Shown one piece after another: positions 25,184-34,817 of a stretch of DNA of 64,000 nucleotides. Every line of letters begins with the position of its first letter. The stretch's first letter is position 1. The position numbers and the translations under genes were made by a program. The notes below the pieces were generated by a model. That model ran no database searches, was not told the origin of the DNA, and saw nothing but the letters and a program-made list of their open reading frames with translations. Origin of the DNA: Acinetobacter sp. WCHA45 (lineage in GTDB: Bacteria > Pseudomonadota > Gammaproteobacteria > Pseudomonadales > Moraxellaceae); assembly GCF_002165255.2 (NCBI RefSeq), contig NZ_CP028561.1:2728001-2792000 (forward strand), read 5' to 3'.

Positions 25184-27360
25184 ACGGATATAGTTACTTA
25201 GAAGATACTCAAGAATTAAAGCTTGAGCCATTTCGAGACTTCTATCAAGCACTGGCGGAAGCAAAACTGAAAAATGATCAGGACTTCTTTAAGCTGAATG
25301 ATTTCATCCAACCAACTGAAGTCGTTAAACTAATTAAAATTATGACTCAGCATCCTACTGATCTATCGATTAGTAAATATCCATTGGCGCATTATCTCTT
25401 GGCACTGATCAACACTCCATCAGCATATCAATCAAATGCACTGAAATGGGCCATTTTCAATACTCAATGCATTGAATTACTTGATAGCAAAGAACATGCA
25501 GCTACTGTAGCTAATCTTTGTAGGCGTTTTCGTTTAGCAAGCACAATTGAACAATACTATTGGCTTTACAATTTTTTACCGTCTCTTCCGATCGAATTAG
25601 ACGATCTTGTTAAATTTCTAAAAAAAGCTGAAACTGAGAATGGAAAATTATTTGACGAATCCAAAGAGAGTTTAAAGAAAACGGAAATGGGCCAATTGGC
25701 AGAAATCCGCGTTATTTATACGTATACCTATACTCAATCAGAACGTCAAAAAAGAAATCGTCAAAGTAATCCAAACACCCCAAAACAGTCTCAAACTGAC
25801 GTTAAAAAGACATTAAGAATTTCACTTGATGGAGAAAAAACATATCAAACTCATTTTGAGCGAGGTGTGGCAAAACAGCCACCTGAGGATAAAACTATAG
25901 AAAAAGTTGAAGATCATAATTTTGAATTTAACTCACTAGAGCAATGTTCTATTACAGCTCAGATCAATAATCTCAAAAATAAAATTCTGCATCAAAACAA
26001 GAATGAGCTAATGAACAAGCCAAATCCTCGGGTTTTCGATTTACCTACTGCACGGCACGTTATGCAAGTTTTATTTGAAGAAGCAGAAAGTTCTCCCATT
26101 CATGCTTTACTTCTATTTTCAGTACTCAGCCTTACTTATTATAAAGATCTGCCAGTTTTCCAAAAAAACTCACGAATCACTGCAAAAAATAAAAAGGTTT
26201 TACTGAAGCCTGACTCGTGTTTCTTCAAACAAAGCTTTGAAATCTCTAAATTCAAAGATTTTGTTTTGAAAGAACATATGCTGAATACCATAAACTCTTT
26301 TACAATTCCCTTGCCTCAAGTTTACTTTAAAAATATTTTTCAACTAAAAAAGTGGGATCATGCAAAAATTGATTCAAAGGTACAAGAGCATTTACGTAGC
26401 ATCAATAAAGAGCTGACTTTCCAGCTAACTCAACAAAATCTCCCACGTTTACTCAGTGACATTACATTGAATGAGCTAGGTTATGAATTGGAAAGTAAGT
26501 TACTTAGCGGCGTAAGCGTTCAGCACTATATTCCATGCCATTACTCTTCAACACAGATCATAGATATTCTCGATATTTATAGCCAAACACTTTATCTAGT
26601 TTGCCCGCAGCTCAACAGCAGTTATATCGAAGAATTTAAATCTCCTATTACTTTCGGTAGTCAGCAAACACCAGATCTGCCACTGGTTAAATCTTTATTT
26701 AAACAGCTTGATGAACAAGTTCGGAATAATCCCAATCCCTTTCAGACTTTAAATCATTATTCAATCTGGCTTTGGCATATTTGCATGCTGACAACTTCAG
26801 CACGGCCGAGTGAGTCCTTCCCACCCAATCTAGATTATATTGACCTTGACAACCAATTGATGGCTGTTGCAGATAAAGAGCAGCGTTATTCGGGCACCAT
26901 TGGACGCTATTTACCTTTTAATAATTTTCTCCGTGATGAAATACAGCATTACCTAAAGTATTTGAAACATTTTCTGCACCTCACTAAAGCCTATCTGTCG
27001 CAAGAACAAGTACAAGCAATCCAAGAGGTCTTCGATGGTGAACATCTCTTGCTCTTATTTTACGATTCGAAAGGAGATATCCAAAATTTAGAACTTTCTG
27101 ATATTCAAAAATTCTGTACAGAAATAGCCCTTCAGCGCAATTGGACCCGCCACTTTTCTCGTTATTTTTTTGCACAATACTGCAATGAAGATATAGTTAA
27201 AGACATCTTTGGTCATGACGAAGCAATGCAGGGACTGTTTGATCGTTATTCGGGTTTTCAGGCAACTGATTACGATCATATTCGAGTAGCACAAGACAAG
27301 CTTGTCGAAATATTAGAACTTAAAAGTATGTCTACATTTAACGGGTTCCTGATTGAATGA
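25180..27360 (+). CDS. Large tyrosine recombinase, trio member 2
   Basis: 726 residues. The C-terminal 200 residues look like a tyrosine-recombinase catalytic domain: Arg in TTSARPSESF (about residue 542), the H-x-x-R box in TRHFSRYFFAQY (about 657), then GHDEAMQGLFDRYSGF (about 680) with the H and the candidate nucleophile Tyr. The first 500 residues are unassigned; a Lys/Gln-rich linker lies near 185-240. It overlaps its neighbours by four bases on each side. Twice the size of phage integrases, as in transposon-type recombinase pairs. Probably moves the island it sits in. Confidence 0.75.
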   Translation: MNGYSYLEDTQELKLEPFRDFYQALAEAKLKNDQDFFKLNDFIQPTEVVKLIKIMTQHPTDLSISKYPLAHYLLALINTPSAYQSNALKWAIFNTQCIELLDSKEHAATVANLCRRFRLASTIEQYYWLYNFLPSLPIELDDLVKFLKKAETENGKLFDESKESLKKTEMGQLAEIRVIYTYTYTQSERQKRNRQSNPNTPKQSQTDVKKTLRISLDGEKTYQTHFERGVAKQPPEDKTIEKVEDHNFEFNSLEQCSITAQINNLKNKILHQNKNELMNKPNPRVFDLPTARHVMQVLFEEAESSPIHALLLFSVLSLTYYKDLPVFQKNSRITAKNKKVLLKPDSCFFKQSFEISKFKDFVLKEHMLNTINSFTIPLPQVYFKNIFQLKKWDHAKIDSKVQEHLRSINKELTFQLTQQNLPRLLSDITLNELGYELESKLLSGVSVQHYIPCHYSSTQIIDILDIYSQTLYLVCPQLNSSYIEEFKSPITFGSQQTPDLPLVKSLFKQLDEQVRNNPNPFQTLNHYSIWLWHICMLTTSARPSESFPPNLDYIDLDNQLMAVADKEQRYSGTIGRYLPFNNFLRDEIQHYLKYLKHFLHLTKAYLSQEQVQAIQEVFDGEHLLLLFYDSKGDIQNLELSDIQKFCTEIALQRNWTRHFSRYFFAQYCNEDIVKDIFGHDEAMQGLFDRYSGFQATDYDHIRVAQDKLVEILELKSMSTFNGFLIE

Positions 27361-30314
27361 GTAAACACCCACACTCCCTCAAAAGAATAAAAAAGCATAG
27401 AAAAAACAAAGCATTTCTTCTGAACTTGTTTAGTGAGAAATGTATAGAGCTGACGCCTGAGAACTATTCGGAAATTTGTCGTCAAGTTGATAATCAGCTT
27501 TTAGAACACTGTAAGTCAAACATCCGTAGCTATCAGATGGCACGTATAGAATTTGCTAAATATATCAAGCGCTTTAATCTTTCATCGAATCACTACTATC
27601 CAGTGCCTGCCGCTCCCGTAAGGTACGAAAGGTCTCTGCCACTACAAAATATTGAAACCTTAAAACATGGTAAAAAAGTTACTCAATTTGCCCAAAATAT
27701 GATTGCTTACTGGACAAAACATAATGACTTCAGTCTAACTCAATCACTTGGCTTCTGTTTGATCAGTTCAATATTATTTAATGGCATTTATAATGAGAAC
27801 GAACTACAAAAGTTTTTAAAAATCATTTTAAAAACAAAGAAATTTCAAAGTTTTTTAAACCTGAATCATATTGTTTCACTTGATATCCCGAACCGGAATT
27901 TCGGTAATCAGCGTATATATGACCCTGATTTTTCAGTCAGCTATACCAAAACGTTTGTGCTACACGACATTGTGAAATGCTGGATCTACAGACTAAAACA
28001 TCAAAAATTTGATTTATTTTCGGATATTGAAGATGCAGAACATCTGATTAACGCTTGTATTATTGAATGCTTCCCTGAGGAAAAGGTGCGTTGTAAAGAC
28101 CTGTTAAAATACGGTTTTTACTATACACAGTTCCTGAAAAACAGCGGGCTGGATCAAATGTCCATTTGTATCTTAAAAAATGAAATTTATAGTTCCAGTC
28201 CTCTTGAAAAACAATTAGCAGCTTATTTTAGTCAGCCTGAACCCACGCCTACCCATACGATTCAGAAAGTTTATGAGAACCCTCAGAACCAGTCTACAGT
28301 CACTATTGCATTAGATATAGCCGATATTTTAGTAGAAATACGTCAAGCTATTCGTGCAAAAAACTATAGCGATCAACTCATAGAATTATATGCTAAAGAA
28401 CAATCTCCAGCCTTGGAACGTTTGCTGCTGTGGAGCATTCTACGCTCAAAATTAACGGAACCTCAACTGGACCTTCTAAATCATATTATTCAGCAGCAGC
28501 AACGATTTAAGCGCAAGCTTATACGTGCAGATTTTCAGCCGCTCAAGCAAAGTTCTCTGAAGACCATGTTTTCACAGTTTGCAGTCCATTGGCTGCAGGC
28601 AACCCAAGACAAAGATATTTCATCATTTTCAGATGCTGATTTTGAAGATTTGTATGGAGAAATGCTTCTATTAAAGAAAGAAACAACTAGAGCAACTCTA
28701 CAAAAACGTCTACAGGAGTTTCATCACAAACAGACCCTATTTTTTAACGCACCCACTGTTGATCTGGATAATTTAATCCAGGTAAAAATCTGCAGAACCG
28801 CATTGATCTCGCCCCATATTTTTCACCACATGCTAGAGCAGCTCGAAAATACTCAAAATATTTCGATTCAGGATAAAAATATATTTAAACTGATTTTTAT
28901 TCTGGGGTTCAGAGTCGGACTACGGATCAATGAAACATTGAATATCTTCGTACGTGATCTATTTATTAGTGAAGATGCTGTGATAATCACTATTCGCAAC
29001 AATCGCAATAAAAATCAAAAAAGCTACTCAGCTTACCGCAAGATTCCCCTGCATCATCTACTTAAAGCCGACGAATTACATGCATTTAAAATATATAGTC
29101 AGAATAGAAAACGTCTGCTAAAAGAACAAGGAAAATCAGTTGCACAACCGCTGTTTTTAAAACAGTCCTTAGAAGAAACTCATGAAAATGAAGTGAATTC
29201 CCTATTGAAACAATTGATCCAGCCAGTTTTTGGAGAACACAATTTTACTTACCATAGTCTGCGCCATTCTGCATTTAATCATCTTTACCTGATTTTAAAA
29301 AACTCAACACTTTCAGATGCATTTACTGACTATAGCCCACATGAGCAATTACGTATCCGTTATGCATTGTTGCGAAACAGAAATACTCAGCAAACCTGGT
29401 ATGCACTTTCTCATTTTGCCGGGCACCTAACCCCTGACACGACCTGTTCAAGCTATCTGCATTTAATGCATCTGGCAATTAGCTACCAGCTGAATCAAAT
29501 GCACAGCCCACTTCCTAAAGAAGCCTATTTTAATATTCTGAAACATGATGATTCTATTAAATATCCTGTTCAGCAGCGGGCGATCAAACAGTTTTTATTT
29601 GAGCAACTCACTAAAGACCGTTACAGGCAACATGATCATCAATTTCAACTAGGTCAACAGAAATCGCCTGATTCACTGATGCTAGGAGCTCATGACTCAG
29701 CGATGACTTTTGAATTATTGCATCACATTCTTGCAGTAGAAAAAGAACAAGACCTTATGTTACCTGAAGCCATTCCTTTGCAAATCGCGCAAAAATTACG
29801 TGCTAGAGCCCAGCATTTGAAAACCTCCTATGTAAACCAAAAAAAATCATCGAGGTTATTTACCACAGATTTTTTAAGGAAAACTCCGAATGCATTGGTC
29901 ACCATGTTGCCAACCAATCAGGAGGAGAAAAAAGTCATTCACCATGTCCAAGAGCGTTATGCAAATGTACAAAGTAAATATAAAAAACAGCTTCATACGA
30001 TCTACTCAATTTATCTTGAAAAAGTTCAGCCCAATTCAGCCCAGTTAATTTTTGAACTGAATGAAAAACGGCAACTGAAGAAACTTCTTTCTTTTATTCA
30101 TAGCTTATTTCCCAAGAAATATCTTCATCTAGAACTCTCTCAGCAGAGCAAGATAGAGCTCAAAAAGACATTACAGGATTTAACATTACGGGCAGAAAAT
30201 TTTAGCCTGAATGAGGAGGAAGAGCGAATCAAGTTCTCTTTCAAGTATAAAGATGCAAAAGCACTTGGGGTATTCAAACTACTGATGTATCTAATGATCG
30301 TTTCTCATCTTTAA
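27357..30314 (+). CDS. Very large tyrosine recombinase, trio member 3
   Basis: 985 residues. The catalytic domain is central (about 490-710): GLRINETLNI (Arg, about 522), the basic strand near YRKIPLHH, YHSLRHSAFN (about 635) and HFAGHLTPDTTCSSYLH with His and Tyr near 690-702. A further 280-residue helical, basic C-terminal part follows the nucleophile, which is unusual for integrases. The start overlaps the previous stop (ATGA). The three genes are one transcription unit with no promoter inside. Size and order resemble GmtZ-type or Tn554 TnpB-type recombinases; I cannot choose between them from sequence alone. Confidence 0.78.
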   Translation: MSKHPHSLKRIKKHRKNKAFLLNLFSEKCIELTPENYSEICRQVDNQLLEHCKSNIRSYQMARIEFAKYIKRFNLSSNHYYPVPAAPVRYERSLPLQNIETLKHGKKVTQFAQNMIAYWTKHNDFSLTQSLGFCLISSILFNGIYNENELQKFLKIILKTKKFQSFLNLNHIVSLDIPNRNFGNQRIYDPDFSVSYTKTFVLHDIVKCWIYRLKHQKFDLFSDIEDAEHLINACIIECFPEEKVRCKDLLKYGFYYTQFLKNSGLDQMSICILKNEIYSSSPLEKQLAAYFSQPEPTPTHTIQKVYENPQNQSTVTIALDIADILVEIRQAIRAKNYSDQLIELYAKEQSPALERLLLWSILRSKLTEPQLDLLNHIIQQQQRFKRKLIRADFQPLKQSSLKTMFSQFAVHWLQATQDKDISSFSDADFEDLYGEMLLLKKETTRATLQKRLQEFHHKQTLFFNAPTVDLDNLIQVKICRTALISPHIFHHMLEQLENTQNISIQDKNIFKLIFILGFRVGLRINETLNIFVRDLFISEDAVIITIRNNRNKNQKSYSAYRKIPLHHLLKADELHAFKIYSQNRKRLLKEQGKSVAQPLFLKQSLEETHENEVNSLLKQLIQPVFGEHNFTYHSLRHSAFNHLYLILKNSTLSDAFTDYSPHEQLRIRYALLRNRNTQQTWYALSHFAGHLTPDTTCSSYLHLMHLAISYQLNQMHSPLPKEAYFNILKHDDSIKYPVQQRAIKQFLFEQLTKDRYRQHDHQFQLGQQKSPDSLMLGAHDSAMTFELLHHILAVEKEQDLMLPEAIPLQIAQKLRARAQHLKTSYVNQKKSSRLFTTDFLRKTPNALVTMLPTNQEEKKVIHHVQERYANVQSKYKKQLHTIYSIYLEKVQPNSAQLIFELNEKRQLKKLLSFIHSLFPKKYLHLELSQQSKIELKKTLQDLTLRAENFSLNEEEERIKFSFKYKDAKALGVFKLLMYLMIVSHL

Positions 30315-30783
30315 TGCAAATTATTGGATAAGTTTGCCACGCATTCTTATTCGTGGTTTACCAGTCATTCCTGTAATGATTTAATATGGACTTCCAAGCG
30401 TGAGTGATTAAATTAATCATCTTAAAGAGCAATAACTGTTTGTCCCACTAGCCAAATAATGTCTGTCCAAGTTAGCACAAAATTTAATGATCATTTAAAC
30501 AAGAATTTGCAGTATTGATTTACAATTCGAAGTGATTAAAAAAGCATAAATTGCCGCAGCACAATGAAATTGAAGAAATATTTTCAGAATATGATGAATA
30601 AATTGTGAATCGGTACCCAATAAGTTATCAGAAAAGATGAACCACTGCCCATAACCTCATTGCTCCAAACCACTTGTGCCAGATATTCCAGATTGAACTG
30701 ATAGCAAATACTGGTTCCTCGCGACATCAGGCGAAACTGATTAAGCTTAAAGCAGGTTGTTAGACTCTATTAAATTGTAAATG

Positions 30784-30812
30784 TCTAATTAGACTTCTTT
30801 AGTCTAATTAGA
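30784..30812. repeat. 12-bp-arm palindrome between recombinase trio and hipBA
   Basis: TCTAATTAGACT / AGTCTAATTAGA with a 5-nt spacer. It lies in the 682-bp gene-free stretch 30315-30996. No T-run follows, so an operator or recombination site is likelier than a terminator. A shorter CCACG/CGTGG hairpin lies near 30337-30355. Otherwise I see no gene in this stretch apart from the possible 5' end of hipB. Confidence 0.55.
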
Positions 30813-30996
30813 TCCAATCAGGCCAATTAAGCACCCTCCCTACATCAAATGGTTTATTTTTATAAATCCATTATTTTGTGTTTTAATAGATATATATAGA
30901 TATAAGATACAATATTATGGATTTAAATTTCAAAAACCTGAAGAGGTTGTCACGTTATTATGTGAAAGGCTTCGCAAAGAACGACTTTATCTGGAA

Positions 30997-31218
30997 ATGA
31001 CTCAGGCAGACGTCGCTACACGTGCTGGTATTAGTGTGAATACAGTATCTAATCTGGAAGCTGGTCGAAATGTTTCATTTGAAAATTTAGTGCGCGTTGC
31101 CATGGTATTGGGCCGATTAAAAGAATTAGAGGAACTCTTCAAACCTCATTTAAACAGTGTAAATGACATTCTCCGCTATGAGAGCAATACGGCTCGCCAA
31201 CGTATCAAAAGGAAATAA
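30997..31218 (+). CDS. hipB: HipB-type antitoxin, 5' end probably frameshifted
   Basis: 73 residues from ATG 30997; Xre-type helix-turn-helix MTQADVATRAGISVNTVSNL with a basic tail. Helix 1 of the fold (EEVVTLLCERLRKERLYLEM) is encoded in the same frame just upstream but has no start codon there. An ATG at 30917 opens the neighbouring frame, and one extra A in the A5 run at 30932-30936 would join the two into MDLNFKKPEEVV... of normal HipB length. So either a one-base deletion (or read error) shortened it or a rare start is used. It represses the operon and neutralises HipA. Confidence 0.78.
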   Translation: MTQADVATRAGISVNTVSNLEAGRNVSFENLVRVAMVLGRLKELEELFKPHLNSVNDILRYESNTARQRIKRK

Positions 31219-31222
31219 GTGC

Positions 31223-32482
31223 ATGCTCAAAAAACTTAATGTTTACTACAATGGATGGGGTGAATATTGGCTTTGGGGTACACTGGTCTCCTCAACCGCA
31301 ATCACAGGTCGGCCATTAATCGCCTTTGAATACAGTGCAGAAGCGATCAGTAAAGGTTTAGAACTTTCCTCTTACCTACTTCCATTAAAAGGTGACTCAT
31401 TAAGAACGAACTTTCCTACACATCAAATGGGATTGCCAGGTCCTATATATGATGCCTTGCCCGATGGTTGGGGCATGCTTCTTATGGATCGCTTATTTAA
31501 AAAAAATGGACTCAATCCAGCACGGATTGGGCCATTAGAACGACTCACGTATATCAGTATACATGCGATGGGGGCGTTATCCTTTGAACCTTCAGCACCT
31601 GAGTTAACATTAACTGAAAATATTCCACTGATTAAACTCGCTCAAGAAGTTCAGGAAGTTCTCAAAGGAGAAGGTGCAGAATTTTTACAGCATTTATTAA
31701 TTATGGGTGGATCTCCACAAGGTGCAAGGCCAAAAGCGCTCGTCTACCGTGATCCTGTCACCAACGAATTCTCAACAGTTAGCTCACATCAACATGAAGC
31801 ATGGCTGATCAAATTTCCCGCTCAGCAAGAGCATCCTGAAGTTTGTGCAATTGAAGCTGTTTATGCAGAATGTTTACGTCATTGTGATATTGACACCCCT
31901 AACACCCAATATTTTACTCTTCCGAATGGATTAACCGCATTTGCATCAAAAAGATTTGACCGCCACGATGGCATGCGTATCCCTATGCAAAGTTTAGCAG
32001 CCTTCACTGGAGCTGATTTTAAATCACCAGGGAGTTTAGACTACAGCAACTTTCTTCGCGCTGCACACTTTTGCACCAATGATGTTCGCGAAAAAGCAAT
32101 TGCATTTAAGCGAGCTGTTTTCAATGTAGTCTTCAATAATCGAGATGATCATTGCAAAAACTTTTCATTTCTGATGTCCCAAAATGGACAATGGAAACTC
32201 GCCCCTGCCTATGATGTTACTTTCTGTGAAGGACAAGGGGGATATCATCAAATGGATATCATGGGTGAGGCACTAGATATTCCTCGACAAGCTCTTGTAA
32301 AACTTGGTACTCAGGAAACGGAACTTTCTGCCCAAGAAGTCGATGAAATTATTAGTTCGATTTGTAAGGTTGCAATCCGATTCAGCAATATCGCTCATGA
32401 TCTATTACCTGGACAAATTCAAGCAGAGACTATCCAAATGATCCAAAATAGGATTGAGCATAATATTCATTTATTGAATTGA
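31223..32482 (+). CDS. hipA: HipA-family serine/threonine kinase toxin
   Basis: 419 residues from ATG 31223, four bases after the hipB stop. The N-terminal couple-HipA domain starts LKKLNVYYNGWGEYWLWGTL. The kinase part has MGGSPQGARPKALV (P-loop-like and ATP lysine region), VFNNRDDHCKNFSF (catalytic Asp-His-x-x-Asn, about residue 306) and LAPAYDVTF (metal-binding Asp). All are intact. HipA kinases phosphorylate aminoacyl-tRNA synthetases such as GltX and cause dormancy. Upstream in-frame ATG 31163 lies inside hipB and is unlikely. The pair may be cargo of the recombinase island. Confidence 0.9.
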   Translation: MLKKLNVYYNGWGEYWLWGTLVSSTAITGRPLIAFEYSAEAISKGLELSSYLLPLKGDSLRTNFPTHQMGLPGPIYDALPDGWGMLLMDRLFKKNGLNPARIGPLERLTYISIHAMGALSFEPSAPELTLTENIPLIKLAQEVQEVLKGEGAEFLQHLLIMGGSPQGARPKALVYRDPVTNEFSTVSSHQHEAWLIKFPAQQEHPEVCAIEAVYAECLRHCDIDTPNTQYFTLPNGLTAFASKRFDRHDGMRIPMQSLAAFTGADFKSPGSLDYSNFLRAAHFCTNDVREKAIAFKRAVFNVVFNNRDDHCKNFSFLMSQNGQWKLAPAYDVTFCEGQGGYHQMDIMGEALDIPRQALVKLGTQETELSAQEVDEIISSICKVAIRFSNIAHDLLPGQIQAETIQMIQNRIEHNIHLLN

Positions 32483-32760
32483 ATATAAAAAATTTTCATG
32501 AGGATCAAGAATCATTATATTAAATTATATATTGTTATTATTTCTCATGAAAATCAGCATCAAAACATAGGTGACTTTTACAAACTAAAATGTCTAAAAT
32601 AAAGTGACCAAAACTACATTAAATGATCTAAATTGATCAAAATTTTACCCCACCGAAAACAACATACAACCAATTAAATCATATATTTACAATTAATGTA
32701 ATTTAATGACGTAAATCTCGGTGACCTTGCCAAGGTTGGTGGAATGTTCATCTCATCAAT

Positions 32761-32793
32761 AAAAAAGGTGCCTCATTGAGATAGAGACACCCG
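32761..32793 (-). terminator. Terminator after cycA
   Basis: On the minus strand GGGTGTCTC ... GAGGCACC followed by TTTTTT, 27 bp after the cycA stop. The rest of 32483-32819 is AT-rich with no visible gene. Confidence 0.7.
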
Positions 32794-32819
32794 TGTTTTA
32801 GTTCGGTCAATCTATCTGA

Positions 32820-34256
32820 CTAAACAACTGACTTTTCATTTAATCGGCGCATTCTCGGTTTATAGAGCACACGATAAGTCACGCTTAAAATTAAAATCCA
32901 TAACGGACTAATGTATAAGGCTTTCAAGGTATCGGGCTCAAGCGCCAAAATCACTAAAGTAAACATCAAGAACGCGATCACGATATAAGACATGAACACC
33001 CCACCCGGCATTTTGAATGTTGATTGGGCATGTAATTCAGGACGTAACTTACGGTAGCGGATATAACACACCATAATCAGACTCCAGACGCTGATAAATA
33101 GAATCACGCATAAAGAGCTTGCTAAGGTAAATGCTTCAATCGTATTTGGCACGAAGTATTGTAGTACCGCGCCCCCCATGATGAATATACAAGAGAAGAT
33201 CAGACCATTGGCTGGAACAGCACTCTTTGATAACCGACCAAAAGCATTAGGCGCCTGACCATCTTTCGATAAACCAAATAACATCCGACTCGTTGAAAAC
33301 ACACCACTATTCATGGATGACATCACCGAAGATAACACCACAAGATTCATGATAATCGCAGAAGTCACAATCCCTGCATTTAAGAATAATTCAACGAAAG
33401 GACTTTTATCCGCACGAATATGATCCCAAGGTGTCACAGACATCACCACGAGTAAAGCCAAGACATAGAACAAAATAATACGAATCGGAATCGCATTAAT
33501 CGCCTTGGGTAAGTTCTTGTGAGGATCTTTGGTTTCAGCGGCTGTTGTTCCGATTAACTCCACTCCAACAAACGCAAAAACTGCGATTTGGAATCCTGCT
33601 AAGAAGCCATCTAAACCTTTGGGGAACATCCCACCATGCGACCAAATATTACTAAATGAAGCAACGCTACCATGTGGTGCAACAAAGTGGCTGAAAATCA
33701 TATAACCACCCACCACAATTAATCCCATAATTGCCAAAATTTTGATTAAAGCAAACCAAAATTCGACTTCACCAAACAATTTGACCGTAAGCAAATTCAA
33801 CGCTAAGACAAATAAGACACAGCCCGCACTAATCATCGCCTGACCAATTGGCGTAAAGGTTGTGCCGTCAGGCAACCAAAAGCCAAGATAATTAATCACA
33901 GCCGCTAAGTCAGCGATACCGACCAAAACCCAACCTAGCCAATACGTCCAACCCAAATAATAACCAGCCCATGGACCAATCAGATCATGTGCCATATCTA
34001 CAAAAGATTTGTACTGTAAGTTTGCAAGTAATAACTCTCCTAATGCACGCATCAGGAAAAAGAACATCCCACCAATAATCATATAAATGAACAGAATAGA
34101 TGGGCCTGCAAGGGAGATCGTTTTACCTGAACCCATAAAGAGTCCTGTACCAATCGCACCACCGATCGCAATCAATTGCAAATGGCGATTGGAAAGTTTC
34201 CGTTGTAAGTCTTGAGGTGCATCATCACCTGAAGACTGATTATGTATCACCGTCAT
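32820..34256 (-). CDS. cycA: D-serine/D-alanine/glycine permease
   Basis: 478 residues, 12 predicted membrane segments, APC-superfamily amino-acid transporter. RKLSNRHLQLIAIGGAIGTG near the N-terminus is the family signature. Closest in pattern to CycA, the proton symporter for D-alanine, D-serine and glycine. Last gene of the group dadA-alr-ridA-cycA, which fits import and catabolism of D/L-alanine. A gap of 191 bp to ridA may hold its own promoter. Confidence 0.88.
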   Translation of the reverse strand: MTVIHNQSSGDDAPQDLQRKLSNRHLQLIAIGGAIGTGLFMGSGKTISLAGPSILFIYMIIGGMFFFLMRALGELLLANLQYKSFVDMAHDLIGPWAGYYLGWTYWLGWVLVGIADLAAVINYLGFWLPDGTTFTPIGQAMISAGCVLFVLALNLLTVKLFGEVEFWFALIKILAIMGLIVVGGYMIFSHFVAPHGSVASFSNIWSHGGMFPKGLDGFLAGFQIAVFAFVGVELIGTTAAETKDPHKNLPKAINAIPIRIILFYVLALLVVMSVTPWDHIRADKSPFVELFLNAGIVTSAIIMNLVVLSSVMSSMNSGVFSTSRMLFGLSKDGQAPNAFGRLSKSAVPANGLIFSCIFIMGGAVLQYFVPNTIEAFTLASSLCVILFISVWSLIMVCYIRYRKLRPELHAQSTFKMPGGVFMSYIVIAFLMFTLVILALEPDTLKALYISPLWILILSVTYRVLYKPRMRRLNEKSVV

Positions 34257-34447
34257 AAAAAAGTTCCTTTTTACTACTTCCTAAAATGAATCGGTCGCTA
34301 ATTTATGAGCTTAACCAGCTGTCCTTTATAAATGACCCATTCATTTTGACTGCAAGAAAATACGTATTTGCCTTACTTTTATCTATGACAAATACGTTAC
34401 TTTTCTTTTTTTTTAATCTCATTTAAACAAAAATAAAGCGATTCGCT

Positions 34448-34807
34448 TTATTTTTGTGCTGCAATCACTGCAATTTCAATTAACCAATTTGGATTGACCA
34501 AATCAGCTTGAATCGTAGCGCGTGATGGCGCCACACAGTCTTTTAACCAATCAACATAGATCGCATTGACCTTAGGAAAATCCGCTAGTTCTTTCAGAAA
34601 AAGCTGTACCGAAAGTAAACGTGATTTATCGCTATTTGCGGAGGCTAATAATTGCTCGATCGTTGCCAATACATCACGCGTTTGTCCTTCGATATCTAAA
34701 TCAGGATTTTTAGGCACTTGTCCTGATAGATACACCACCTGATTAAAAACCGTGACAGCACTCATCACTTCGGTGCTATTGATTTTCTGGATCTCTGAAT
34801 ATAACAT
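34448..34807 (-). CDS. RidA-family enamine/imine deaminase
   Basis: 119 residues of the YjgF/YER057c/UK114 family, which hydrolyses reactive imines made by PLP enzymes and amino-acid oxidases. Conserved pieces: QVPKNPDLDIEGQTRDVLAT and CVAPSRATIQADLVNPNWLI, with the Arg that binds the carboxylate. It sits 10 bp after alr and downstream of dadA, whose product is an imino acid, so detoxification of 2-iminopropionate is the natural role. Confidence 0.88.
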   Translation of the reverse strand: MLYSEIQKINSTEVMSAVTVFNQVVYLSGQVPKNPDLDIEGQTRDVLATIEQLLASANSDKSRLLSVQLFLKELADFPKVNAIYVDWLKDCVAPSRATIQADLVNPNWLIEIAVIAAQK

Positions 34808-34817
34808 GATGACTTCC

